From positions 1-64,000 of the forward strand of contig NZ_BMNK01000028.1 of the NCBI RefSeq assembly GCF_014646515.1: 64,000 bases of DNA, given 5' to 3'. A program made the position numbers and the translations under genes. This document shows, piece after piece, positions 7,784 to 17,846 of this stretch (position 1 is the stretch's first letter; each line of letters begins with the position of its first letter). The DNA is from Nonomuraea glycinis (GTDB taxonomy: Bacteria > Actinomycetota > Actinomycetes > Streptosporangiales > Streptosporangiaceae). The notes beneath the pieces were generated by a model. The model was not told the DNA's origin, searched no databases, and saw only the letters and a program-made list of their open reading frames with translations.

Positions 7784-8002
7784 TTGCAATACGAGCAGGG
7801 AAATCCCGATCTGTCCCGCGCAGCGTGGCGCAAGAGCAGCAAGAGCGGTGGAAACGGTCAATGCACCGAGGTGGCGTTCGTCGGCGACCAGGTGGCCGTC
7901 CGTGACTCCAAGGACCGGACCGGGCCGGTGCTGATCTTCACGGCTGATGAGTGGCGAGCGTTCGTCGGCGGCGCGAAGCTGGGCGAGTTCGACCTGCCCT
8001 AG
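7784..8002 (+). CDS. DUF397 protein
   Basis: The 72-residue product has the whole DUF397 signature: AWRKSSKSGGNGQCTEVAF, VAVRDSKDRTGPVLIFTADE and WRAFVGGAKLGEFD. DUF397 proteins are abundant in actinomycetes, usually beside an XRE regulator and sometimes beside anti-sigma-type ATPases, as here. The start is uncertain: a TTG at 7784 gives the family length, and an ATG at 7763 would overlap the divergent ATPase gene. Its 3' end holds one copy of a 34-base repeat found again at 9953. Confidence 0.75.
   Translation: MQYEQGNPDLSRAAWRKSSKSGGNGQCTEVAFVGDQVAVRDSKDRTGPVLIFTADEWRAFVGGAKLGEFDLP
7930..7963 (+). repeat. 34-base direct repeat, copy 1 (DUF397 3' coding sequence)
   Basis: This segment is identical over 34 bases to 9953-9986 and codes the LIFTADEWRAF part of DUF397. 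The copies lie 2,023 bases apart and bracket the XRE regulator and aldo/keto reductase genes. Confidence 0.85.
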
Positions 8003-8051
8003 GCGGTCACCTGGCTCCGCCCGTACAGCCCGCTCTGTTCGGGCTGCTGAA

Positions 8052-8087
8052 GTACGACGCCACACACGGCCCCGGCGTGGCGAGCGA
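8052..8087 (-). pseudogene. Remnant of a LysR-regulator C-terminus
   Basis: On the minus strand this stretch translates as LATPGPCVASY, which matches LATPESCVASY at the end of the LysR gene at 10010-10858. The DNA is identical at 31 of 36 bases to 10031-10066. No intact LysR frame is attached. It lies 88 bases after the DUF397 repeat copy, mirroring the arrangement on the far side of the XRE/reductase module. Confidence 0.55.
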
Positions 8088-8096
8088 CGCGCACCC

Positions 8097-8960
8097 TCAC
8101 GTCACCGAGTGGACGGCGCTGACCCGGAGGAAGTCCAGGCGCTCGGAGTCGCGGCTGTCGGCCGCCGCGGTGTAGAGGATGATCTTCAGGTCGGAGTTCG
8201 GGGTGGTGAGCACGTCGCAGTCCAGGACGAGTTCACCGGCCAGGGGGTGCTGGACGAGCTTGCGGGTGCTGGTGTGCCGGCCCGCCGCGCCGGAGTCCCA
8301 CAGCTCACGGAAAGGCGGGCTCGCGGCACGGACCTCGGCGACGAGCGCGCGAAGGGTCTCGTCGTCCGGGTACGTCGTCACGGCGTGGCGCAGGTCGGCG
8401 ACGAGCGCCCCCTGCTCCTTCTCGTCGGGGGAGCCGTCCGCCGAGTCGTCGATCCGCACGATGGGGGTCCAGGCGGCTGAGCCGTAGAACGTCGCCCGGA
8501 TCAGGTTGCGGTCAGCGAGCGGCCGCTGGTGCGGGTCCCCGATCAGCGCGCTCCACATGGCGTTCCAGGCGATGAGGGTCCAGTCCGCCGCGAAGACCGC
8601 CACCGGGTAGTCCACCATGCGGGTGATGAGCCGCTGGACGCCGGGCGGCACGTGCACCGAGACCGTACGGCCGGACGGGACCGGCAGTCCGGCCGCCTGG
8701 TGGAGAACGGCCGCCTCCCGCTCGTCGAGCTGGAGGGCACGGGCCAGCGCGGCGACGACCTGCGGACCGGGGCGGCGCGAACGGCCCTGCTCAAGGCGTA
8801 CGAGATAGTCGACGCTGACCCCGGCCAGAGCGGCCAGCTCCTCGCGGCGCAGTCCGCGAGCGCGGCGCCGGCCGTACGCCTGGAGCCCCACGTCGGCCGG
8901 CGCGCGCCGGTCACGCCAGGCGCGCAGCAGGTTGCCGAGGTCGTTCTCCGTCGAGGGCAT
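8097..8960 (-). CDS. XRE-family regulator with MmyB-like ligand-binding domain
   Basis: The 287-residue protein has an N-terminal helix-turn-helix, LRREELAALAGVSVDYLVRL then EQGRSRRPGPQVV. A C-terminal PAS-like MmyB domain follows, with DYPVAVFAADWTLIAWNAMW and ELWDSGAAGRHTSTRKLVQH, including the W-N and R-H pattern of the family. MmyB-type regulators commonly sit divergent to an oxidoreductase they control and may sense a lipid-like ligand. The ATG at 8960 starts at the typical family N-terminus. The divergent aldo/keto reductase starts 102 bases away, so shared control is likely. Confidence 0.9.
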   Translation of the reverse strand: MPSTENDLGNLLRAWRDRRAPADVGLQAYGRRRARGLRREELAALAGVSVDYLVRLEQGRSRRPGPQVVAALARALQLDEREAAVLHQAAGLPVPSGRTVSVHVPPGVQRLITRMVDYPVAVFAADWTLIAWNAMWSALIGDPHQRPLADRNLIRATFYGSAAWTPIVRIDDSADGSPDEKEQGALVADLRHAVTTYPDDETLRALVAEVRAASPPFRELWDSGAAGRHTSTRKLVQHPLAGELVLDCDVLTTPNSDLKIILYTAAADSRDSERLDFLRVSAVHSVT

Positions 8961-9062
8961 GACCCCATGATGACCCCGGCGTAGCCGGCTTGCCTGGTAC
9001 TGCCATTCCCTCCGTAGCGCAGGGCGCTGGTTACCCGGGCGCGGCCGGTCGAGTCTCGGCAC

Positions 9063-9950
9063 ATGGACAACTTCCTGAGATTGAACAACGGTGTACGGCT
9101 GCCCGCGCTCGGCTTCGGCGTCTTCCAGACCCCGCCCGAGCAGACCCGGGCCGCGGTCGGGGCCGCCCTGGCGGCGGGCTACCGGCACATCGACACGGCA
9201 GCCGCGTACTTCAACGAACGGCAGGTCGGCGAGGCCGTCGCCGCGTCCGGGCTCGACCGGTCCGAGATCTTCCTGGAGACCAAGATCTGGATCAACGACT
9301 ACGGGTACGACGAGACCCTGCACGGCTTCGACAAGAGCGCGGGCAAGCTCGGCGTCGACCGGATCGACCTGCTCCTCCTGCATCAGCCGCTGCCGTCGGA
9401 TTTCGACCGGACCGTGCGCTCCTACCAGGCCCTGGAGAAGCTCCTGGCCGACGGCAGGGTGCGCGCCATCGGCGTCAGCAACTTCACGGTCGAGCACTTG
9501 ACCGCGCTGCTCGGCAGGACGACGGTGGTGCCCGCCGTGAACCAGATCGAGGTGCACCCGTACTTCACCCAGCCCGAGGTGCGGGCCTTCGGCGCCGAGC
9601 ACGGCATCCTGACCCAGGCGTGGTCGCCCATCGGGGGGATCACCTTCTATCCGGGCTGGCGGGAGAATCGCGTCAGCACGCTCACCGACCCGGTGATCGG
9701 ACAGATCGCGACGTCGCACGGCAGGACCCCGGCGCAGGTGATGCTGCGCTGGCACCTGCAGCAGGGGCGCTCCGCCATCCCGAAGTCGGTCGACGCCGGG
9801 CGCATCGCGGAGAACTTCGACGTCTTCGACTTCGAGCTCACCGGCGAGCAGCTCACCGCGATCAGCGGCCTGGACACCGGCGTACGCGGCGGCCCGGAGC
9901 CGGCCGACATCACCGTGGGCACATGGGGCGCGGATATCCCGGAAGCCTGA
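9063..9950 (+). CDS. Aldo/keto reductase
   Basis: A 295-residue NADPH-dependent carbonyl reductase of the 2,5-diketo-gluconate reductase type. It shows the TIM-barrel start VRLPALGFGVFQTPPEQT and GYRHIDTAAAYFNERQVG, with catalytic Asp and Tyr. Catalytic Lys lies in LETKIWINDYG, His in LLLLHQPLP, and cofactor-binding motifs are GVSNFTVEHL and IPKSVDAGRIAENFDVFDFE. It is transcribed away from the XRE regulator, the usual layout for this pair. The physiological substrate is not evident. Confidence 0.92.
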   Translation: MDNFLRLNNGVRLPALGFGVFQTPPEQTRAAVGAALAAGYRHIDTAAAYFNERQVGEAVAASGLDRSEIFLETKIWINDYGYDETLHGFDKSAGKLGVDRIDLLLLHQPLPSDFDRTVRSYQALEKLLADGRVRAIGVSNFTVEHLTALLGRTTVVPAVNQIEVHPYFTQPEVRAFGAEHGILTQAWSPIGGITFYPGWRENRVSTLTDPVIGQIATSHGRTPAQVMLRWHLQQGRSAIPKSVDAGRIAENFDVFDFELTGEQLTAISGLDTGVRGGPEPADITVGTWGADIPEA

Positions 9951-9952
9951 GG

Positions 9953-9986
9953 GCTGATCTTCACGGCTGATGAGTGGCGAGCGTTC
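9953..9986 (+). repeat. 34-base direct repeat, copy 2 (orphan DUF397 fragment)
   Basis: This is a perfect copy of 7930-7963. It begins two bases after the stop of the aldo/keto reductase. In frame it reads LIFTADEWRAFSG and then loses DUF397 similarity, so it is a fragment of a DUF397 gene with no 5' part. The 3' end of an intact LysR gene follows at once. Confidence 0.85.
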
Positions 9987-10009
9987 TCCGGACCGGCCGC
10001 TCGTGGCGC

Positions 10010-10858
10010 TCAGTCGGCGAACGCGGCCACGTAGGACGCCACGCACGACTCCGGTGTGGCGAGCGAGGTCACGACGTGGCCGTCGACGGTCACCGGTGGG
10101 TCGAGCGGCACCTGCAGCACCCGTTCGGAGCGGGAGCCGGCGAGCTGCTCGGCCGGCATCAGCGTCCAGCCCTCGGGGTCCTGGCTCACCTCGAACAGCA
10201 CGTTCAGCATGTCCCCGGCGGGCGGCCGCAGCGGCGCCACGGGCAGGGCGGCGACAATCGCGTCGTGCAGGGGTGGGTCGGCGTCGCGGTCAGGGAGCCG
10301 CAGGCCGTACGGGTCGAGGTCGTGCAGGCTGACCGCGGGCTTGCCGGCGGCGGGGTGTCCGCCGGACAGCACCGCGTGCAGCGGCTCGGACCAGGCGCGC
10401 ACCACCGTCAGCGCCGTGGACGTGACCGCGCCGCGGACCAGCGCCAGATCCAGCTCGCCATCGCGGACGGCGTCGAGGCGCGCGGGCACCGGCAGGTCGA
10501 CCAGTCGCGGGGCGGCGGGGCGTTCGCTGTCGCGCAGGCGAGCCAGCGCGCGGTCGAGCCGTTCGGTGACGCAGGTCGCCACCCCGACCCGCAGGGCGGC
10601 CGTCGGTTCCCCGGCGACCACTCGCACGCGGGCCGCCGCGGCCAGGGTCTCCCGGGCCGCGGCGAGCACGCGTTCGCCGGCCGGCGTGAGCCGCACCCTG
10701 CGTGAGGTGCGGTCGAGCAGGCGCACGCCGAGCTCGCGTTCGAGCCGGGTGATCTGCTGGCTCACCGCCGGCTGCACGATCCGCAGCCGTTGCGCCGCGC
10801 GGCCGAAGTGCAGCTCCTCGGCGACGGTCACGAAGTAGTGCAGCGCCCTCAGCTCCAT
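10010..10858 (-). CDS. LysR-family transcriptional regulator
   Basis: The 282-residue protein opens with the winged helix MELRALHYFVTVAEELHFGR and AAQRLRIVQPAVSQQITRLE, followed by the effector-binding domain. The ATG at 10858 is set by the family start; the longer frame runs through the promoter. It is divergent from the F420-reductase-like gene at 11011, and a perfect T-N11-A palindrome lies between them. It probably controls that gene and itself. The tail LATPESCVASY recurs as a remnant at 8052-8087. Confidence 0.9.
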   Translation of the reverse strand: MELRALHYFVTVAEELHFGRAAQRLRIVQPAVSQQITRLERELGVRLLDRTSRRVRLTPAGERVLAAARETLAAAARVRVVAGEPTAALRVGVATCVTERLDRALARLRDSERPAAPRLVDLPVPARLDAVRDGELDLALVRGAVTSTALTVVRAWSEPLHAVLSGGHPAAGKPAVSLHDLDPYGLRLPDRDADPPLHDAIVAALPVAPLRPPAGDMLNVLFEVSQDPEGWTLMPAEQLAGSRSERVLQVPLDPPVTVDGHVVTSLATPESCVASYVAAFAD

Positions 10859-10870
10859 GCCTTCTGATTT

Positions 10871-10885
10871 ATCACATTTTGTGAT
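10871..10885. promoter_or_regulatory. LysR-type operator
   Basis: ATCACATTTTGTGAT is a perfect inverted repeat with the T-N11-A core of LysR sites. It lies 13 bases upstream of the LysR start codon and in the shared promoter of the divergent reductase gene. Confidence 0.6.
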
Positions 10886-11010
10886 CGCTGCCGATCGCCT
10901 TTGATCATTGTTCGCGCAGGTCACTCCGGCTGTGATGGAGACGAGCCACCGGAGCGGGCCCAGGCACTGGGTGCCGCGACGCGTGGAAACACCCGAAACG
11001 GAGAACTCAA

Positions 11011-11748
11011 GTGAGCACATCGACCCTCGGCATCATCGGCACCGGAATGGTCGGCGTAGGGGTCGCCCGTCGCGCCGTCGACGCCGGCCTCGACGTCGTC
11101 CTGAGCAACTCGCGCGACCCGCAGACGCTGGCCGATCTCGTCGCCGAGCTCGGCCCGCGGGCCCGCGCGGCCACCCCGGCCGAGGCGGCGCGCGCCGCCG
11201 ATCTGGTCATCGCGTCCTTGCCGTTGGCCGCCTGCGAACGGCTGCCCCGCGCGGAGCTCGCCGGCAAGACCGTGATCGACCCGATGAACTACGCCCCGAA
11301 CCCCGGGTGGAGGATCCCGGAACTCGACAGCGACGAGCTGACCTCCAGCGAGCTGGTGCAGCGCCACCTCACCGGCGCCCGGGTGGTGAAAGCACTGCAC
11401 AACATCGGCCCCAAGCAGCTGCTGGACCTGTTCCGCCCGGCCGGCGCCCCCGACCGCACCGCGCTGCCGCTGTCCGGCGACGACCCCACCGCGAAGAAGG
11501 AGGTGGCCGGCCTTCTGGACGTCCTCGGCTTCGACACCGTGGACCTCGGCACGCTGGCGGAGAGCTGGCGCAGTGAGCCCAACACCCCGCTGTACGCCTT
11601 CCCGTACGTGGGACAGCCGCCGTCCGGCCTCACCGTGCCGGACCTGGTGGCCTGGATCCAGGGCGCGCCCGGCGTGCCCGTGTCCGCCGCCCGGGTCGAG
11701 GACCTGGCCGCCGCCGCGGTGCGCGGGCCCGCCGGATTCCAGATGTAG
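11011..11748 (+). CDS. NAD(P)-binding oxidoreductase, F420-dependent NADP reductase-like
   Basis: The 245-residue protein begins with a Rossmann motif, LGIIGTGMVGVGVARRAVDA, followed by VVLSNSRDPQTLADLV, typical of the NADP:F420 oxidoreductase family. This family moves hydride between NADPH and coenzyme F420 or reduces other small substrates. The GTG at 11011 follows GGAG. The divergent LysR gene and the T-N11-A site suggest substrate-induced expression. Members of this family beside LysR genes are often of unknown substrate, so F420 use is not certain. Confidence 0.75.
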   Translation: MSTSTLGIIGTGMVGVGVARRAVDAGLDVVLSNSRDPQTLADLVAELGPRARAATPAEAARAADLVIASLPLAACERLPRAELAGKTVIDPMNYAPNPGWRIPELDSDELTSSELVQRHLTGARVVKALHNIGPKQLLDLFRPAGAPDRTALPLSGDDPTAKKEVAGLLDVLGFDTVDLGTLAESWRSEPNTPLYAFPYVGQPPSGLTVPDLVAWIQGAPGVPVSAARVEDLAAAAVRGPAGFQM

Positions 11749-11752
11749 CGGT

Positions 11753-12535
11753 TCACGCCCCGGCGCCGCCGTCCACCGGCACGATCGCGCCGGTCACCAT
11801 CGAGGCCCGGTCGCTGAGCAGCCAGGCGGCCACCTGGGCGGTCTCGTGGGGCTCGGCCATCCGGCCGAGCGGGATCGCCGCCGTCACCCGCTCGATGATG
11901 CCGGGGGTGTCCGCCTCCCACGCCTTCATCATCTCCGTGGCGGTGCCGCCGGGGGTGATGCCGTTCACCCGGATGCCGTCACGGCCCCAGCTCACCGCGG
12001 CGGTCTCGGTGATGCTGTTGAGCGCGCGCTTCATGGCGCCGTACGCGGGCAGGGCGGGGTTCGCGCGGCGGCTGCCGATGCTGGAGGTGTTCACGATCGC
12101 CCCGCCACCGTTGCGTCGCATGAGTGCGGCCTCGGCGGTCATGGCGGTCCAGTGCGAGCGGAAGTTCACGGCGAACTGCTGGTCGATGTCCTCATCGCTC
12201 GTGGTGTCGAGCGGGCCGGGCTGCTGGATCGCCGCGCCGTTGTTGAAGGCGCCGTCGAGCCGTCCGTGCAGCTCCTCGACACGGTCGACCGCCGCGCGGA
12301 TGCTCGCCCGGTCGGCGAGGTCCAAGGTGACGGCGTCGGCGACGCCGCCTTCGGCGCGGATCTCGGTGACGATCTTCTGAAGTGCCTCCGTGCTGCGGGC
12401 GGCGAGCACGACGGCGGCGCCCTCGGCGGCGAAGAGCCGGGCCGCCGCCGCCCCGATGCCCCGGCTGGCGCCGGTGATGAACACGACCTTGCCGGAGAGC
12501 AGGCCGATGGGTGCGATGTCAACGGTGTTCGTCAT
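11753..12535 (-). CDS. Short-chain dehydrogenase/reductase
   Basis: A 260-residue classical SDR. It has the cofactor motif GKVVFITGASRGIGAAAARL, the NN(G)A-type segment FNNGAAIQQPGPL, catalytic Ser in VNTSSIGSRRAN, and the YXXXK pair in YGAMKRALNS. C-terminal motifs IRVNGITPGGTATEM and ASMVTGAIVPVDGGA are complete. The ATG at 12535 is preferred to a GTG two codons upstream. It converges on the F420-reductase-like gene with four bases between the stop codons. The substrate is unknown. Confidence 0.9.
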   Translation of the reverse strand: MTNTVDIAPIGLLSGKVVFITGASRGIGAAAARLFAAEGAAVVLAARSTEALQKIVTEIRAEGGVADAVTLDLADRASIRAAVDRVEELHGRLDGAFNNGAAIQQPGPLDTTSDEDIDQQFAVNFRSHWTAMTAEAALMRRNGGGAIVNTSSIGSRRANPALPAYGAMKRALNSITETAAVSWGRDGIRVNGITPGGTATEMMKAWEADTPGIIERVTAAIPLGRMAEPHETAQVAAWLLSDRASMVTGAIVPVDGGAGA

Positions 12536-12619
12536 GACCACAGTGTCCGCCCGGCCCCCAGGGTGGAGGCAGGCACGGGCGGTACCAGGATCCGCCGCGC
12601 CGCGGCGCGCCTGCCAGGG

Positions 12620-13228
12620 TTACAGTGCGGCCGCCTCCGAGGCCAGCTTCTCGATGCGGCCCCAGTCGCCCGAGGCCAGGGCGTCCGCCGGGGTGAGCCA
12701 GGTGCCGCCGACGCAGCCCACGTTCGGCAGGGCCAGGTAGTCGGGGGCGGTGGTGAGCCGGATGCCGCCCGTCGGGCAGAAACGCACGTCCGGCAGCGGG
12801 CCCTGCAGCGCCTTCAGGTAGGCCACGCCGCCCGCCGGCTCCGCCGGGAAGAACTTCAGCTCCTTGACACCGCGCTCGGCCAGGGCCATCGCCTCCGACG
12901 CGGTCGCCGCCCCCGGAAGGTACGGCAGGCCGCTCGCGTCCATGCCCTCCACCAGGCTCAGCGTCGTCCCCGGCGAGACCAGGAACTTCGCCCCGGCGGA
13001 CAGCGCGGCGGCGATGTCGTCGTTGGTACGGATCGTGCCGGCGCCGACCTGGGCCTCCGGTACCTCGGCCGCGATCCTGGCGATGGCCTCCAGCGCGGGT
13101 GCCGTACGCAAGGTCACCTCGATGACCGGCAGGCCGCCGGAGACGAGCGCCCGCGCCATCGGCACGGCGGTCTCCACGTCGTCGATCACCACGACGGGGA
13201 TGACAGGGGCGAGATCGAGCAAACTCAT
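12620..13228 (-). CDS. eda: 2-keto-3-deoxy-6-phosphogluconate (KDPG) aldolase
   Basis: This enzyme cleaves KDPG to pyruvate and glyceraldehyde 3-phosphate, the last step of the Entner-Doudoroff pathway. The 202-residue protein has the class I aldolase motifs: Glu in PVIEVTLRTAPALEA, VGAGTIRT, the Schiff-base Lys in ELKFFPAEPAGG, and FCPTGGI. The ATG at 13228 follows GAGGAG at good spacing. It is the last gene of the zwf-edd-glk-eda operon, 43 bases after glk. Confidence 0.93.
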   Translation of the reverse strand: MSLLDLAPVIPVVVIDDVETAVPMARALVSGGLPVIEVTLRTAPALEAIARIAAEVPEAQVGAGTIRTNDDIAAALSAGAKFLVSPGTTLSLVEGMDASGLPYLPGAATASEAMALAERGVKELKFFPAEPAGGVAYLKALQGPLPDVRFCPTGGIRLTTAPDYLALPNVGCVGGTWLTPADALASGDWGRIEKLASEAAAL

Positions 13229-13271
13229 GCGAACTTCTCCTCGTGGACGGCCTGTTGTCGGTGGCGCGCGG

Positions 13272-14237
13272 TCATGAAATGAGCTCTTTGGCGGCACGCT
13301 GGGCGAGCCAGGCGGCCGCGCCGGTCAGTGCCGGCTGCGGCGCGACGATCAGCGCGGTGGCGATGCCCTCCAGATAGCTGGACATATCGGGATTGGCGGC
13401 GAACCTGGTGCGGAAATCGCTGGTACGCACACGTTCCACGATACGGGGCAGCACGCCGCCGCCCAGGTAGACACCACCTCTGGCGCCGAGTGTCAGCGCC
13501 ACGTTCCCGGCGAAGCTCCCCAGCATGGCGCAGAACACCTCGACCGTCTCGGCGCAGAGCGAGTCGTCGAGCCGCGCCACGATGTCGGAGGCCGTCAGGT
13601 CGGGGGCGGTGACGCCGTTGACCCGGGCCAGCGCCCGGTGCAGCCGGACCAGACCGGGACCGGACAGCACGTCCTCGGCCACCACGTGCTCCCGGCCGCC
13701 GGCCCGCAGCGCGCGGACGATCTCCAGCTCCCTGTCGTCCCTGGCGGGCAGCGTGACGTGGCCGCCTTCGCCGGGAATCGGCGTCCAGCCGTCCCCGGTG
13801 GGGATCAGGCCGCCGACGCCGAGCCCGGTGCCGGGCCCGAGCACGGCCTTGACCCCGTGCGCCGGCTCCGGCCCGCCCAGGGACACCAGCTCGCCGCCGT
13901 CCAGGTGCGGCAGCGACAGGGCCAGCGCCTCGAAGTCGTTGAGCAGCGCCGCGAACGGCACGCCCAGGTCGCGCACCGATCCCGCCCACGGCGAGTTCGT
14001 CAGCCGGTAGCGATCACCGTCGATCGGGCCCGCCACGGCCAGGCACGCCGCCCCGGGCCGCAGCCCGCCCGCGTGCTCGGCGAGATACCCCGACACGGCG
14101 TCGGCGAGAGTCCGGTACCGCGCCCCCGCCAGCACCGCCACCTGCGACGGCCGCGCCCCAGGCGACGCGACCAGCCCGAACCGAGCATTGGTCCCGCCGA
14201 CGTCAGCGACCAGCCAGGGCAGCTCGAAGGCCGTCAC
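13272..14237 (-). CDS. glk: Glucokinase, Glk (PF02685) type
   Basis: A 321-residue ATP-dependent glucokinase that makes glucose 6-phosphate for the zwf step. The phosphate-1 loop is LVADVGGTNARFGLV. Sugar-binding and catalytic residues lie in RLTNSPWAG and LLNDFEALALSLP. The adenosine loop is VLGPGTGLGVGGL, with PGEGGHV after it and GARGGVYLGGGVLPRI near the end. It is the proteobacterial-type Glk rather than the ROK-type glucokinase usual in actinomycetes. It sits between edd and eda, so the operon covers glucose to pyruvate and glyceraldehyde 3-phosphate, apart from the lactonase. Confidence 0.92.
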   Translation of the reverse strand: MTAFELPWLVADVGGTNARFGLVASPGARPSQVAVLAGARYRTLADAVSGYLAEHAGGLRPGAACLAVAGPIDGDRYRLTNSPWAGSVRDLGVPFAALLNDFEALALSLPHLDGGELVSLGGPEPAHGVKAVLGPGTGLGVGGLIPTGDGWTPIPGEGGHVTLPARDDRELEIVRALRAGGREHVVAEDVLSGPGLVRLHRALARVNGVTAPDLTASDIVARLDDSLCAETVEVFCAMLGSFAGNVALTLGARGGVYLGGGVLPRIVERVRTSDFRTRFAANPDMSSYLEGIATALIVAPQPALTGAAAWLAQRAAKELIS

Positions 14238-14289
14238 GGCTCCCCTCCGGCATCAGACGCCGTACGCCCGTCGTATGCCGTACGGCGGA

Positions 14290-16229
<1,940 letters not shown>

Positions 16230-16233
<4 letters not shown>

Positions 16234-17705
16234 GCTTCCTCCTCATGCCACGCGCGACCGCTGCGGCCGAGCAGTTCGTGGGCGCTCGCGGGGCCGGCCG
16301 TGCCGGCGGGGTAAGGCTCGGGCAGATCAGGGGACGCCTGCCAGGCGTCCAGGATGGGGTCGATCCAGCGCCAGGCGGCTTCCACCTCGTCCCGGCGCAT
16401 GAACAGCGTCGGGTTGCCGGCCAGCACGTCGGTGAGCAGCCGCTCGTAGGCGTCCGGGACCCGGGTGGTGAACGTCTTGCCGAAGCTCAGGCTCATCGGC
16501 ACCGGCTTGAGCATGATCTCGCCCGCTCCCGGCTCCTTGGCCATGATGTGCAGCTCGATGCCCTCCTCCGGCTGCAGGCGCAGCACCAGGCGGTTCGGCG
16601 CGCCGCCGGGGAAGATGGAGTGCGGCACGTCCTTGAACTGCACCACGATCTCCGAGCGCCGGTGCGGCATGCGCTTGCCGGTGCGCAGGTAGAACGGCAC
16701 TCCGGCCCAGCGCCAGTTGCGGATCTCGGCGCGGATCGCGGTGAAGGTCTCCACCCGGCCGGAGTCCTCGGTGGGCGGGGTCGAGCCGGGCTCGGCCAGA
16801 TAGCCGGGCAGGTCGCCGGCCTGCGCGTACTGGCCGCGCACGGTGAAGCGGCCGACCTCGGTGCCGACGATGGGGCGCAGCGACTGCAGCACCTTGACCT
16901 TCTCGTCGCGGATCGCCTCGCGGTCGTTGCGCGCGGGCGACTCCATCGCGGTCAGGGTGAGCAGCTGCAGCAGGTGGTTCTGCACCATGTCGCGCAGCGC
17001 GCCCGCGTGGTCGTAGTAGCCGCGCCTGCCGGGCGTGCCGACGGTCTCGGCGACGGTGATCTGCACATGGTCGATCCAGAGCGAGTTCCAGACCGGCTCC
17101 AGGAAGGCGTTGGCGAAGCGGAGCACGAGCAGGTTCTGCACGGTCTCCTTGCCCAGGTAGTGGTCGATGCGGAAGATCTGCTGCTCGTCGAAGATGGCGC
17201 CGACCTCGTCGTTGATCAGCTGCGCGCTGGGCAGGTCGCGGCCGAGCGGCTTCTCCAGCACCACCCGCGAGTCAGGCGTCACCAGCCCGGCCAGCTCCAG
17301 CTCCCGGCAGAACGGCCCGAACGTCATCGGCGGGCTGGCCAGGTAGAACACCCGGTCGCGCGACTCATGCCCGGCCAGCAGCCGCGACAAAGCCTGCCAG
17401 CCGGTACGGTCCTGCCCGCCCACGTCGACCGTGAGGTGGTGCAGGCGGCCGAGGAAACGCTGCCACAGGGCGAGGTCGTCCGCCGGCACCTGGTCGCGTA
17501 CCTCGGCGTCCACCTTGCCGCGGAAGTCGGCGTCGGTCAGCCCGCCCCGGGACAGGGCGATGATGCGGGTCTCCGGAGCCAGCCGTCCGTCTCTGTCGCT
17601 GTGGAACAGCGCGGGCAGCAGCTTGCGCATGGACAGGTCGCCGGTGCCGCCGAAGACGACGAGGTCGGCGGTGTGAGCGACCGGGGGAGACGTAAGCGGG
17701 GGCAC
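16230..17705 (-). CDS. zwf: Glucose-6-phosphate dehydrogenase
   Basis: The 491-residue enzyme oxidises glucose 6-phosphate to 6-phosphogluconolactone. It has the nucleotide motif VVFGGTGDLSMRKLLPAL, the substrate motif EKPLGRDL and the active-site signature RIDHYLGKETVQNLLVLRFA. The GTG at 17705 follows GGAG. Gly-Gly-Thr-Gly-Asp-Leu replaces the more common GASGDL, as in some actinobacterial paralogues. It is the first gene of the Entner-Doudoroff operon; a divergent ROK regulator and its likely operator lie just upstream. Confidence 0.94.
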
Positions 17706-17794
17706 GGCAAGAACTCCGATGATCTACCAAGTAGGGACAGAACGGACACTAGCCAGAGTTTGGGTCGTACACAAGCGGAGTTTTGGTATTTGGG

Positions 17795-17817
17795 ATGAAA
17801 AAGTCGAGACTTTTCAT
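17795..17817. promoter_or_regulatory. Palindromic operator between zwf and the ROK regulator
   Basis: ATGAAAAAGTC and GACTTTTCAT form a near-perfect inverted repeat around a GA centre, with one extra A in the left arm. It lies 30 bases before the ROK start codon and about 90 bases before zwf, in an AT-rich patch. This is a credible site for the divergent ROK repressor. Confidence 0.6.
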
Positions 17818-17846
17818 GACATAACCTCCTGTGGTTCACTTAGCCG

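Noticed and set aside
7930..9986. The 34-base repeats as phage attachment sites
   Set aside because: No integrase is present and the repeat is conserved DUF397 coding sequence, so gene-end duplication is the simpler reading.
12533..12541. GTG two codons before the SDR ATG as start
   Set aside because: No better ribosome site is gained and the family start fits the ATG.
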